A stretch of 64,000 bases of DNA, from assembly GCF_003058325.1 (NCBI RefSeq), contig NZ_CP028843.1, positions 5,201,001 to 5,265,000 on the forward strand, read 5' to 3'. This DNA is from Methylobacterium currus. GTDB lineage: Bacteria > Pseudomonadota > Alphaproteobacteria > Rhizobiales > Beijerinckiaceae. Positions within the stretch are counted from its first letter, which is position 1. Every line of letters starts with the position of its first letter. The notes beneath the pieces were generated by a model, which saw nothing but the letters and a program-made list of their open reading frames with translations, had not been told where the DNA came from and made no database searches. Made by a program: the position numbers and the translations under genes. Shown here one piece after another: positions 29,845 to 38,800 of the stretch.

Positions 29845-31044
29845 TTAGCCCGTGGCGGCACTTCGTTGCGGCCGCGGCCGCAGGATCTCGGCGGCCGGGA
29901 AGGTGAGGCGCACGGTCGTGCCCTCGCCGGGGCTGCTGCGCAGGGCGACGGCGCCGTTCTGGCGCTTGACCAGGGCGTTGAGGATGGCGAGGCCGGTGCC
30001 GCGGCCGGGCTCCCGGGTGGTGAAGAACGGCTCCAGCGCCCGGGCCAGCACCTCCGGCGCCATGCCGTCGCCGGTATCCGCCAGCGTCAACGCGACGTGC
30101 CGGCCCGCCGCCCCGTCGGCCGCCACCCCCTCGCCGCCGTGATTGCGGGTCTCGACCGTGACGCGCCCGCCCGCCGGCATCGCCTCGGCGGCGTTGCGCA
30201 GCAGGATCTGCAGGATCAGCTCGGTCTGGACCGGATCGAGGCAGGCGATCCACAGATCCTCGGCGAGGTCGAGGTCGAGGGCAACCCCCTCCCCGAGCAG
30301 GCCCTGGGCGTGCTCGCGATAGCCGCGCAGGAGCCCGTTGAGGTCGACCGGCCGCGGCTCCGGCTTGTGCCGGCGCGAGAAGGCCAGGAGGTGGCGGGTC
30401 AGCGAGGAGGCGCGCTCGGCGGCGTCGGTCGAGCGGCTGAGCGCCCGCTGCACGAAGGCGTCCGGATGCTCGCCGAGGCGCCGGCGCAGGCCGTCGACGT
30501 AGCCGACCAGGATCTGCAGCAGGTTGTTGAACTCGTGCGCGACGCCGTTGGTGAGCTGGCCGAGCGCCTCGCGGCGCTGCGCGAGGGCGAGCGCCGCCTC
30601 GACGTCGCGCCGGCGCGAGGTCTCGACGACCTGGATCAGGCCGGACGGCTCCGCTCCCGGGACCGGCGAGAGGTGGAGGAGCGCCCAGAGCGTCGCCCCG
30701 TCGCGCCGGCGCAGCAGCACCTCGGCGCTGGCCGGGCCGCCGGCTGACAGGAGCGCGCGCAAGGACGCCTCGGCCTCGGGCTCGGCGCCCAACGCCGCGA
30801 CGCCGGCGGGCGCCTCGCCGAGGAGGGCGAGGGCGGCCGGGTTGACGAAGAGTATCTCGCCCGCCGGGCCGGGCGCGACCAGCAGAGACGGCAGGGGAGC
30901 GGCCGCGAGCGCGGCGCGCAGGGTCCCGCCCTCCCCCGGCGCCTCAGCGGCCGGCACTGGCGCGGGGACATCCGGCACGGGCGGACCTCCGTGATGCGCG
31001 GGCCGGGGCCGCCCGCCTTGGGCATTGTCTGGCGAACCGGTCAC
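29845..31044 (-). CDS. PAS-domain sensor histidine kinase, cytoplasmic
   Basis: A 399 aa kinase without membrane segments. The PAS-like domain at about 45-160 contains LFVNPAALALLGEAPAGV. It is followed by LGQLTNGVAHEFNNLLQILVGY with the phosphorylated His in GVAHEFNNLL, an N box ILLRNAAEAMPAGG, and G boxes LADTGDGMAPEVLARALEPF and GRGTGLAILNALVK. This HisKA plus HATPase type is the NtrB-like or PAS/HWE-related soluble kinase class. The start is a GTG at 31044. No response regulator is next to it, so its partner is unknown. Confidence 0.85.
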   Translation of the reverse strand: MTGSPDNAQGGRPRPAHHGGPPVPDVPAPVPAAEAPGEGGTLRAALAAAPLPSLLVAPGPAGEILFVNPAALALLGEAPAGVAALGAEPEAEASLRALLSAGGPASAEVLLRRRDGATLWALLHLSPVPGAEPSGLIQVVETSRRRDVEAALALAQRREALGQLTNGVAHEFNNLLQILVGYVDGLRRRLGEHPDAFVQRALSRSTDAAERASSLTRHLLAFSRRHKPEPRPVDLNGLLRGYREHAQGLLGEGVALDLDLAEDLWIACLDPVQTELILQILLRNAAEAMPAGGRVTVETRNHGGEGVAADGAAGRHVALTLADTGDGMAPEVLARALEPFFTTREPGRGTGLAILNALVKRQNGAVALRSSPGEGTTVRLTFPAAEILRPRPQRSAATG

Positions 31045-31152
31045 TGATCCGTCGGAACACGCAGTAGAATCAAAAACCTGGAGCAGCGGTCTTGCGCCAC
31101 TCTAGAGCAAGTCCGGGCAGCGTGGAAACCGCGATGCCCGGTGCTGTCCGGC

Positions 31153-31878
31153 TTAAGCCCGCCCATCGTCGTCAACCAGGACCGTCGGCCCGAAGATCGT
31201 CTCGAAGCGCGCCCGCAGCACCGCGTCGACCTCCGGCATCGTCACCGGCCGGCCGAGATCGACCAGGCTGGTGACGCCGTGCTCGCGCACGCCGCAGGGG
31301 ACGATGCCGGAGAAATGCGACAGGTCCGGCTCGACGTTCAGGCTGATGCCGTGGAAGGTCGCCCAGCGCCGCACCCGGATGCCGATCGCCGCGATCTTGT
31401 CCTCGACGCCCGGCCCCTTCTCCGGCCGGCGCACCCAGACGCCGACCCGGTCCTCCCGGCGTTCGCCCCGCACCGTGAACGCCTCGAGAGTGTCGATCAG
31501 CCAGGCCTCCAGGGCGGCCACGTAGGCGCGCAGGTCCGGCCGTCGCCGGTTGAGGTCGAGCATCACGTAGGCCACCCGCTGGCCGGGGCCGTGATAGGTG
31601 TATTGCCCGCCCCGGCCCGTACGGTGGACCGGGAAGCGCTCCGGCGCCACCAGGTCGGCCTCCTTGGCAGAGGTGCCGGCGGTGTAGAGCGGCGGGTGCT
31701 CGACGAGCCAGACGCGCTCCAGGGCGCGGCCCTCGACGATCGCGGCGGCCCGCGCCTCCATCGCGCGTTCCGCCTCGCGGTAATCGAGGAGCGCGTCGCG
31801 CACCACCCACTCGACGGGGGGGCTGCCGGGCGCGGGCAGGAGGCTGCCCGGGACGGTTGCGAGCCGGTCGTTTACCAA
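31153..31878 (-). CDS. lipB: Octanoyltransferase LipB
   Basis: Moves octanoate from acyl carrier protein to lipoyl domains, the first step of endogenous lipoate synthesis. The 241 aa protein carries [44 protein letters not shown] and the catalytic cysteine in [14 protein letters not shown]. The only in-frame start at the top is a TTG at 31878; a later start cannot be ruled out because the first 20 residues are not conserved. It is divergent from the FliN-like gene, with only 59 bp between the starts. Confidence 0.95.
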   Translation of the reverse strand: MVNDRLATVPGSLLPAPGSPPVEWVVRDALLDYREAERAMEARAAAIVEGRALERVWLVEHPPLYTAGTSAKEADLVAPERFPVHRTGRGGQYTYHGPGQRVAYVMLDLNRRRPDLRAYVAALEAWLIDTLEAFTVRGERREDRVGVWVRRPEKGPGVEDKIAAIGIRVRRWATFHGISLNVEPDLSHFSGIVPCGVREHGVTSLVDLGRPVTMPEVDAVLRARFETIFGPTVLVDDDGRA

Positions 31879-31937
31879 GACTTCACCATAAGATCGGATT
31901 GTTCGGTCATCGCTTCGTCGTCAGGTGGGTGCGTCCG

Positions 31938-32243
31938 TTGGCAGTCCTCGACATTCTCAAGGTGGACCTCGCGGTCGTGCTCGGGCGGACCCGGATGCCG
32001 ATCCATATGCTGCTGCGCATGGGCCGCGGCGCGGTGATCGAGCTCGATTCCACCGATTCCGATATGGTCGAGATCCTCGCCAACAACCACCCGATCGCCC
32101 GCGGGCAGATCGTGGTCACCGGCAACCGCATCTCCGTGGAGGTCACGGAGCTGATCCGCAAGGCCGAGGTGGTGCGCGAGCCGGGCGTCCGCATCGGCGA
32201 CGGCAGCGCCGGCCTTCTGAACGCCCTGTCGGACGCCCTCTAG
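31938..32243 (+). CDS. Stand-alone FliN/SPOA-family protein
   Basis: A 101 aa protein that is almost only a SPOA domain. DILKVDLAVVLGRTRMPIHML, quoted in part as VDLAVVLGRTRMP, then ELDSTDSDMVEILANNHPIA and VVTGNRISVEVTEL match the C-ring protein FliN of flagella. An added tail (RIGDGSAGLLNAL) follows. A TTG at 31938 is chosen because AGGTGGG lies eight bases upstream; a GTG at 31929 is the alternative. No other flagellar gene is in the window. It could be the motor-switch FliN or a FliN-like protein with another role. Confidence 0.72.
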   Translation: MAVLDILKVDLAVVLGRTRMPIHMLLRMGRGAVIELDSTDSDMVEILANNHPIARGQIVVTGNRISVEVTELIRKAEVVREPGVRIGDGSAGLLNALSDAL

Positions 32244-32365
32244 GCGAGAATGTTCGCCGGATCCGCATCGGGGCGCTTGCGTCCCCGGGAGGGGACTGGT
32301 ATTCGCAGCCTCGCTTCGGACGGGTCTCACCCCCGCCCCGCCGGTTCCGGCGAGAGCAAGCATCC

Positions 32366-32450
32366 GCGGCCGTGGCGGAATTGGTAGACGCGCTAGCTTG
32401 AGGTGCTAGTTGGGCAACCAGTGGAGGTTCGAGTCCTCTCGGCCGCACCA
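32366..32450 (+). tRNA. tRNA-Leu(GAG), copy 1
   Basis: An 85-nt gene with encoded CCA. Acceptor arms are GCGGCCG and CGGCCGC, the D arm carries TTGGTAGACGC, and the anticodon stem CTAGC/GCTAG frames loop TTGAGGT with anticodon GAG. A long variable arm (TTGGGCAACCAGTGG region) and T arm GGTTCGAGTCC are present, as required for a class II leucine tRNA. It is identical to the copy at 32641. Confidence 0.97.
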
Positions 32451-32640
32451 TTCATCCTGCAGGGTCTTGCACCGCGGCGGGATGGGATGGAGACCGCATT
32501 CGGCGTGAGAGTCTCGATCCTCGTCGAGGCTAGTTCCGAGTGAGGTTGCCGAGACGTCGGGCCGTGTGGCGGTCATGGCGTTGAGTTTTATCAGTTTGTT
32601 TCAATTCGGCTGGACCCCATTTCGATATCCAGCCTGCTCC

Positions 32641-32725
32641 GCGGCCGTGGCGGAATTGGTAGACGCGCTAGCTTGAGGTGCTAGTTGGGCAACCAGTGGA
32701 GGTTCGAGTCCTCTCGGCCGCACCA
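32641..32725 (+). tRNA. tRNA-Leu(GAG), copy 2
   Basis: Base-for-base identical to the tRNA at 32366-32450 (85 nt including CCA), 190 bp downstream. The spacer has no other visible gene and no extended similarity, so this is a local duplication of little more than the tRNA itself. An IS630-type element begins 127 bp downstream. Confidence 0.97.
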
Positions 32726-32744
32726 TCCTGCCTGTGAGCAGGAT
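32725..32744 (+). terminator. Small hairpin after tRNA-Leu copy 2
   Basis: ATCCTGC and GCAGGAT, 7-bp arms with a six-base loop, start at the last base of the tRNA. It may assist tRNA 3'-end processing or termination. There is no T run, so the call is weak. Confidence 0.35.
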
Positions 32745-32851
32745 GTCGGAATCCTTGTCGAAGGACCCGTCTCTTCGGGCGCTGGCCGCGCCGAGAGACG
32801 AGGACATTGATCTCCCACGGATCAGACTGCGATTTCCCAGCCCCCACCCTA

Positions 32852-32877
32852 GAGCGCTGTGCGATCGTCCTGCAACG
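32852..32877 (+). repeat. Left terminal inverted repeat of the IS630-family element
   Basis: GAGCGCTGTGCGATCGTC then CTGCAACG; compared with the complement of 33868-33893 it shares AGC, TTG-like, CGATC, CTG and AACG blocks. It immediately follows the TA at 32850. Confidence 0.6.
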
Positions 32878-32918
32878 GCCAAGTTGTTTTGGGCGTTGGT
32901 TGGGTGGAGGAGCCAGCG

Positions 32919-33856
32919 ATGACCTCACCCTTGTCCCTCGATCTGCGTGAGCGTGTGGTGTCCGCTGTCCTGGCGGGCGCGTCTTGCCGCCAGGCTGGCG
33001 AGCGGTTCGGTGTCAGCGCCGCCAGCGTCAGCCGCTGGCACGCCCGCCATCTCCGGGACGGCCACGTCCGGCCCAAGCCGATGGGCGGAGACCAGCGCTC
33101 GCAGATCATCGAGGCCCACGCCCCGCGGATCCTGAGGCTGTGCGAGGAGCGCGGCAACATCGTGCTGTCGGAACTGCGCGACGCCTTGGCCGAGCAGGGC
33201 GTCGCCACCAGCACCAGCAGCCTGTCGCGCTTCCTGGCCCGCCATCGCATCACCCGTAAAAAGGGGCTCTTCACGCCGCCGAGCAGGACCGACCGGACGT
33301 AGCGGAGGCGCGCCAGGCGTGGTTCGAGGGCCAACTCGACCTCGATCCGGACCGTCTGGTGTTCATCGACGAGACCGCCGCTTCGACCCGGATGGCGCGT
33401 CGCTATGGCTGGGCTCCACGCGGCCAGCGCTGTCGCCTGCCAGTGCCGTGCGGGCACTACAAGACCACCACCGTCACGGCGGCACTGCGTACGAGCGGCC
33501 TGACGGCGACAGCCATCTTCGATGGAGCCACCAACGGCCGGCGCTTCCTAGACTACGTCACCGACACGCTGGTCCCAGTGCTCCGGCCAGGCGACACGGT
33601 GATCCTCGACAACCTTCAGGCCCACAAGGTGACGGGCGTGCGCGAGGCCATCGCGGCGGCTGGCGCGCGGGTGGTGTACCTCCCGCCCTACAGCCCGGAG
33701 TTCAACCCGATCGAGCAGGCCTTCGCCAAACTCAAAACCTTGCTGCGCACCGCAGCCGCGCGCACGGTCGAAGACCTGCATGCTGCGATCCGCCAAGCCT
33801 TTGCTGCCTTCACCCCAAAGGAGTGTCGCAACTACCTCAATGCAGCTGGATACTAG
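32919..33856 (+). CDS. IS630-family transposase (two frames joined by -1 frameshift)
   Basis: The first frame (32919-33302) encodes an N-terminal helix-turn-helix: SLDLRERVVSAVLAG, then RFGVSAASVSRWHARH and a second DNA-binding segment ending in HRITRKK. The second frame (-1) continues as ALHAAEQDRPDVAEARQAW and carries the DDE catalytic core: FIDETAAS, VILDNLQAHK and YSPEFNPIEQAFAKLK. The join fits the run AAAAAGGGG at 33258-33266, where a -1 slip gives an uninterrupted product of about 311 aa. Such slippage at A-rich sites is known in the family. The start ATG has GGAGGAG seven bases upstream. Confidence 0.88.
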
Positions 33857-33867
33857 ACAGACCGCTA

Positions 33868-33893
33868 CGTTTCAGCCTGATCGGGCAATGCTA
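33868..33893 (-). repeat. Right terminal inverted repeat of the IS630-family element
   Basis: Read inward on the minus strand it begins TAGCATTGCCCGATCAGG and ends CTGAAACG, an imperfect match to the left end. The TA at 33894-33895 follows it. Confidence 0.6.
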
Positions 33894-34187
33894 TAGCGCC
33901 GACTCTCGCGTCCGGGCGGCATTCCGCATGCGTCAGCGCAGGCTCACCCCTGCCTCGCGGTCCCGGGATTAACTTCCTCGAAGGACCAGCCCCAGCAACG
34001 GGCGATCCCGATCCTCGGCAGGCACCACCGTCTCTCCGGACATGGCTGGCCACCTTTGCGCATCATCGGCACAGGCACGACAGGCTGCCCTGAACCGGAG
34101 CGGCCCGGACAGCCGATGCGGCTGACCGAGCGATCCGTCGCCCCGCCCTCTGTGGCCGAGGCGCAGCCAAGTCATGCCGCGCCGGTC

Positions 34188-34967
34188 TCAGTTGAGGAAG
34201 CGCGGCACCACGAAGCGGATGCCCAGCAAGCCGATCATCGCGAGCGTTCCACTGACTATGAGAACGTAGAGAAGCGAGGCATCTGCGCCGTAGCCGGGAT
34301 AGAAGGACGATCGACAGATCTTCACGATGTGCATGAGCGGATTCCATTGCACGTACTCGTAAATGACCGCCGGCATTGACTCCGTCACGAAGATCGCGCC
34401 GCTCGTGAAATACATGAGGAGCGTCGGGACGATGACGCCGATCTGCCACGGCGGAAACAGTTGCGAGATGAAGACGTTGGTGAACCCCATCGACATGGCA
34501 AAGCAAAGTGCGATCAATATGCTTTCACAAAACGCAAAGGGATCCCTTGGTAACACTTGAGCGCCACAACATGCCGCAATGAAAAAGACCAAAGCTATGC
34601 TGAGACTGCTGGTGCAAATCTCGACAATGGCGCGAGACATAACGACATCGAAGAATTTTACCTGAGGAAAGTAAATCAGCTGCCGATTTTGCAGCGGCCC
34701 TTCCATCATCTTTCGGGACATGTAGTTGAGAATGATGTAGGGCGAGAGGCCGGATACGGCGAACAACACGACGCTGTCGCCGATCGGGGTGGGCAGGTGC
34801 CGGATTACGTAGAAGCCGGTGATGACCAGGATGTGCGCGCAGGGCCAGCCGACGGCGATGCCGTAGCCCCACATCGTGCCGCCGAACCGGGTACGAATGT
34901 CGCGCAGCATGAGTGCGCCGAGCACGTCCAGCTGGATCTCGAGCGCCGACTTCGCCTGGTACGCCAT
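34188..34967 (-). CDS. ABC-2 type polysaccharide export permease (KpsM/Wzm-like)
   Basis: A 259 aa protein with six membrane segments, for example CAHILVITGFYVI, SIALVFFIAACCGA, ILIALCFAMSMGF and LLYVLIVSGTLAMIGLLG. The early RDIRTRFGGTMWGYGIAV and the WNPLMHIVKICRSSFYPGY near the C-terminus are marks of the KpsM/Wzm/RfbD group, which exports capsule or O-antigen with a KpsT/Wzt ATPase. No ATPase or glycosyltransferase is adjacent. Base composition is lower in GC than all neighbours. ATG 34967 (GGGAG six bases upstream) is chosen over 35021. It lies 294 bp from the IS630 end. Confidence 0.85.
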   Translation of the reverse strand: MAYQAKSALEIQLDVLGALMLRDIRTRFGGTMWGYGIAVGWPCAHILVITGFYVIRHLPTPIGDSVVLFAVSGLSPYIILNYMSRKMMEGPLQNRQLIYFPQVKFFDVVMSRAIVEICTSSLSIALVFFIAACCGAQVLPRDPFAFCESILIALCFAMSMGFTNVFISQLFPPWQIGVIVPTLLMYFTSGAIFVTESMPAVIYEYVQWNPLMHIVKICRSSFYPGYGADASLLYVLIVSGTLAMIGLLGIRFVVPRFLN

Positions 34968-35068
34968 CCACCGCTCCCGCCCGGCCGACGGCCCCGCACA
35001 GGCGCCCTCGACCCGATTCATCAGTCGCGGAGCGCCCTAGCCCCACAATGCGGCAACCGGGTGACCGG

Positions 35069-35725
35069 TCAGGCCTCGTCCAAGCCAGGCAGAGCCCGGG
35101 CCTCGCCGTGATAGGTGCGGTTCGGCCGCATGTCGACGGCCGAGGCCATGCGGTTCGACATGTTGAAGAAGCTCGCCACCGCCGCGATGTCCCACAGGTC
35201 GCGCTCGGAGAAGCCGGCGTCGCGCAGGGCCTCGCGGTCCTCCTCCTCGATGGTCCAGGGCGCCTCGGTCAGGGCCACCGCGAAGTCGAGCATGGCGCGG
35301 TGGCGGCGCGAGAGATCGGCGGCGCGGTAGTTCATCGCCATCATCTCGCCCAGCACCGGGTCCCCCGACAGGCCGCGCACCGCAGCCCCGTGCGCGGTGA
35401 GGCAGTAGTAGCAGCGGTTCACGCTCGACACCGCCACCGCGATCATCTCGCGCTCGAGTTTCGACAGGCCGGAGGGCGCCAGCATCAGGTCGTTGTAAAG
35501 AGTGGCGAAGGCCTCGAGCTTGGCGCTGTCGTGGGCGTAGGCGAGGAGCACGTTCGGCACGAAACCGATCTTCTCGCGGCACTTGTCGAAGTAGGCCTGC
35601 ATCTCCGGCGACAGGTCGGGCGAGGGCGGAAGATCGAGGGCCATCACGGTGCCCTCGGTCTCCTGCGGCGCCGGCCGCTCGCCCACCTCCGGCCTGGTCC
35701 CCGTCCGCGTCTTGGCGCCCGCCAT
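35069..35725 (-). CDS. Peroxidase-related (AhpD/CMD-family) protein
   Basis: A 218 aa protein of the carboxymuconolactone decarboxylase-like fold. The redox motif NRCYYCLTAHGAAVR holds the CxxC plus downstream His of the AhpD-type peroxidase-related group. FVPNVLLAYAHDS precedes it, and NMSNRMASAVDMRPN near the end is typical of the group often called uncharacterised peroxidase-related enzyme. It likely uses the cysteine pair to reduce peroxide or another substrate. The ATG at 35725 has GGGGAGGG seven bases upstream. It is divergent from the glutamate dehydrogenase gene with 127 bp between starts. Confidence 0.85.
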   Translation of the reverse strand: MAGAKTRTGTRPEVGERPAPQETEGTVMALDLPPSPDLSPEMQAYFDKCREKIGFVPNVLLAYAHDSAKLEAFATLYNDLMLAPSGLSKLEREMIAVAVSSVNRCYYCLTAHGAAVRGLSGDPVLGEMMAMNYRAADLSRRHRAMLDFAVALTEAPWTIEEEDREALRDAGFSERDLWDIAAVASFFNMSNRMASAVDMRPNRTYHGEARALPGLDEA

Positions 35726-35852
35726 CCCGTGCCCTCCCCGTCATCGTGCCTCAGCTATAGGCAGTTTGCGTCCGACACGCGAGGCCGGGCTTGCGGGGGC
35801 CAAGTCACTGTGCCACCGCTCGGCCATCAACCTCGGCAGAGGACGAGCAGAC

Positions 35853-38800
35853 GTGGAACCCTCGACCGCGACCGCGACCCCCGAAGCGAAGGCCAGCCGC
35901 ACCGACCTGATCGCCGCCGCCGCGGCGCTGGCGGAGGACCGAGGGGGACCCGGCGGCTTCGTCCGCGACCTCTTCGGCCGCGTCGCGCCGGAGGACCTGA
36001 CCGCCTATCCGCCCGAGGCCCTGGCTGACCTGGCGCTCGCCGCCCGGGCGCATCTCGCCGCGGCGCGGCCCGGCCGGACGATCAGCGCGGTACGCCTCTC
36101 CGACGTCGAGGTGGAGCTGGGCGGGCGCCGGCGCGACCTCACGGTGCTGGAGGCGGTCAACGCCAACCGGCCGTTCCTGCTCGATTCGACCCTGGCCGAG
36201 TTGGTCGCCCGCGGCTACCAGCCCCGCCTCGTCGCCCACCCGATCCTCGGCGTCGAGCGCGACGCGGACGGCGCCCTGGTGCGGGTCGTCGGCGAGACCA
36301 CGGCGCAGGAGACCGGCGGCGAGGCCGGAGGAGATGCGGGGGAACTCGCCCGCGAGAGCTTCATCCACGTCCATCTCGACCGCATCGACGACGAGGCGGC
36401 CCGCGCCGCCCTCGCCGCGAGCCTGGCCCGGATCTACGCCGACGTCGCCGTCACGGCGGCCGATCACACCGCGATGGTCGAGCGCCTGGCCGAGGCGGCG
36501 GCGGCCTACGCGGACGCCTCCTCGCCCCTGGCGCCGGAGGAGCGGGCGGAGGCCCGCGCCTTCCTCGACTGGCTGCGCGACGGGCATTTCGTGCTGCTCG
36601 GCCTGCGGGAATACCGCGACGAGGGCGGGGCCGACCATGCCGGCGTCAAGGGGAGCGGGCTCGGCCTCCTGCGCGATCCCGCCGTCGAGGTCCTGCGCCG
36701 CGGCGACGCCATGGTGGCGGTGACGCCGGAGATCCGCGCCTTCCTGGAGGGGCCGGAGGCGCTGCTGGTCACCAAGGCCAGCCTGCGCTCGCGGGTGCGC
36801 CGGCGGGCGCATCTCGACATGGTGGCGATCAAGCTGTTCACCGGCGAGGGGCATCTCTCGGGCGAGCTGCGCCTCGTCGGCCTGTTCACCGGCAGCGCCT
36901 ATGCGAGCCGGGCCGAGGAGGTGCCGTATCTGCGCCGCAAGGTTGCGGCGGTGCTCGCTAAGGCCGGCCTCGACCCGACGAGCCATGCCGGGCGCTCCCT
37001 CGTCCACGTGCTCGAGACCTATCCGCGCGACGACCTGTTCCAGATCGACACCCGCCTGCTCCTGCGCTTCGCCCTCGCCATCGTGTCGCTCGCCGACCGG
37101 CCGCGGGTGCGGGTGCTGGCGCGGCCGGACAAGTTCGGCCGCTTCGTCTCGCTGATCGCCTACCTGCCGAAGGACCGCACCGACGCCCGGCTCCAGGCCC
37201 GGATCGGCGCCTACCTCGCCGATGCGCTGGGCGGCCGGGTCTCGACCATCGCGCCGGATTATCCGGAAGGGCCCCTCGCCCGCCTCCACGTCATCGTGGC
37301 GACGCCGGGGGCGCCGCCGGAGGAGATCGATGCGGGGCAGCTCGAGGCCGGCATCGTCGAACTCTCCCGCACCTGGGCCGATTCCCTGCGCGAGGCCTTG
37401 GGAGCGGCCCGCGGCGGCGACGCCCGCGGCCTCGCCGCGGTCTATGCCGACGCCTTCCCGGCGGGCTACCGCGAGATGTATGCGGGCGCCCAGGCGCTGC
37501 CCGACATCGCGATCCTGGAACGGATCTCGGAAGCGCAGCCCCGGGCGGTCGACCTCTTCCGCCGGCCCGGCGATCCCGACACCCGGATCGGCCTGAAGGT
37601 TTTTTCCCGGGGTACCGCCCTGCCGCTCTCCGAGCGGGTGCCGGTCCTGGAGAATCTCGGCTTCCGGGTCATCGACGAGCGCTCCTACCGCCTCAAGCCC
37701 GTGGGGACCGGCGCCCGGGTCTGGCTGCACGACATGGTGCTGGAGCGCGCCGGCGGCGGCGCGATCGACGTCGCATCGGTCGAGGGCCCGGTCGAGGCGG
37801 CTCTGCTCGCCCTCGCCCGCGACCTCGCCGAATCCGACGCCTATAACCGCCTGGTGCTGGAAGCCGGGCTCGGCTGGCGCGACGTCGCCCTGGTGCGGGC
37901 GCTCGGGCGCTACCTGCGCCAGCTGCGCATCCGCTACGGCCAGGACTACCTGGCGGCGACGCTGGCGCGCCACCCGGCTCTGGCCCGGCGCCTGGTCGCC
38001 CTGTTCTACGCCCGCTTCGATCCCCGCCGCGACGGCGACCGGCAAGACGGCGACCGGGCAGCGGCGCAAGACGCCGTGCGGGCCGAGATCGAGGCCGACC
38101 TGGCCCAGGTCACCAGCCTCGACGAGGACCGGATCCTGCGCCGCTTCGTCAACCTGGTGGAGGCGGCGCAGCGCACGAACTTCTTCCAGCTCGGCCGCAA
38201 CGGCCTTCCCCCCGAGACCATCGCGTTCAAGTTCCGCTGCGCGAAGGTCGACGGGATGCCGCTGCCCCGGCCCCTGTTCGAGATCTTCGTCTACTCGCCG
38301 CGGGTCGAGGGCGTGCACCTGCGCTTCGGCTACATTGCCCGCGGCGGCCTGCGCTGGTCGGACCGGCCGGAGGATTTCCGCACCGAGGTGCTGGGCCTCG
38401 TCAAGGCGCAGCAGGTCAAGAACGCCGTGATCGTGCCGGTCGGCGCCAAGGGCGGCTTCTTCCCCAAGCGCCTGCCGCCTCCTTCCGACCGCCAGGCCTG
38501 GATGCAGGAGGGCACCGAGAGCTACCGGATCTTCATCCGCACGCTCCTCTCGCTCACCGACAACATCGTCGACGGCCAGATCCTGCCGCCCCCCGCCACC
38601 GTGCGGCACGACGACGACGACGCCTACCTGGTGGTCGCCGCCGACAAGGGCACCGCCACCTTCTCGGACATCGCCAACGCGCTCTCGCTCGAGGCGCATC
38701 ACTGGCTCGGCGACGCCTTCGCGTCCGGCGGCAGCCAGGGCTACGACCACAAGCAGATGGGCATCACCGCCCGCGGCGCCTGGGAGGCGGTCAAGCGCCA

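Larger units (their letters stand above)
32852..33893 (+). mobile_element. IS630-family insertion sequence, 1,042 bp
   Basis: The element is bounded by TA dinucleotides (32850-32851 and 33894-33895), the target duplication expected of IS630/Tc1-type transposition. Terminal inverted repeats of about 26 bp are imperfect (about 18 of 27 aligned bases match). One transposase gene fills the interior, split by a -1 frameshift. Size and organisation are normal for IS630. The copy appears complete and may be active; there are no internal stops beyond the frameshift site. Confidence 0.85.

Noticed and set aside
32601..32882. Minus-strand frames containing PRGLEPPLVAQLAPQASASTN at both tRNA genes
   Set aside because: This peptide is the antisense translation of tRNA-Leu, a known false protein in databases.
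33894..34187. Possible remnant gene between the IS element and the export permease
   Set aside because: Short frames exist on both strands but none has recognisable domains or good ribosome-binding sites.
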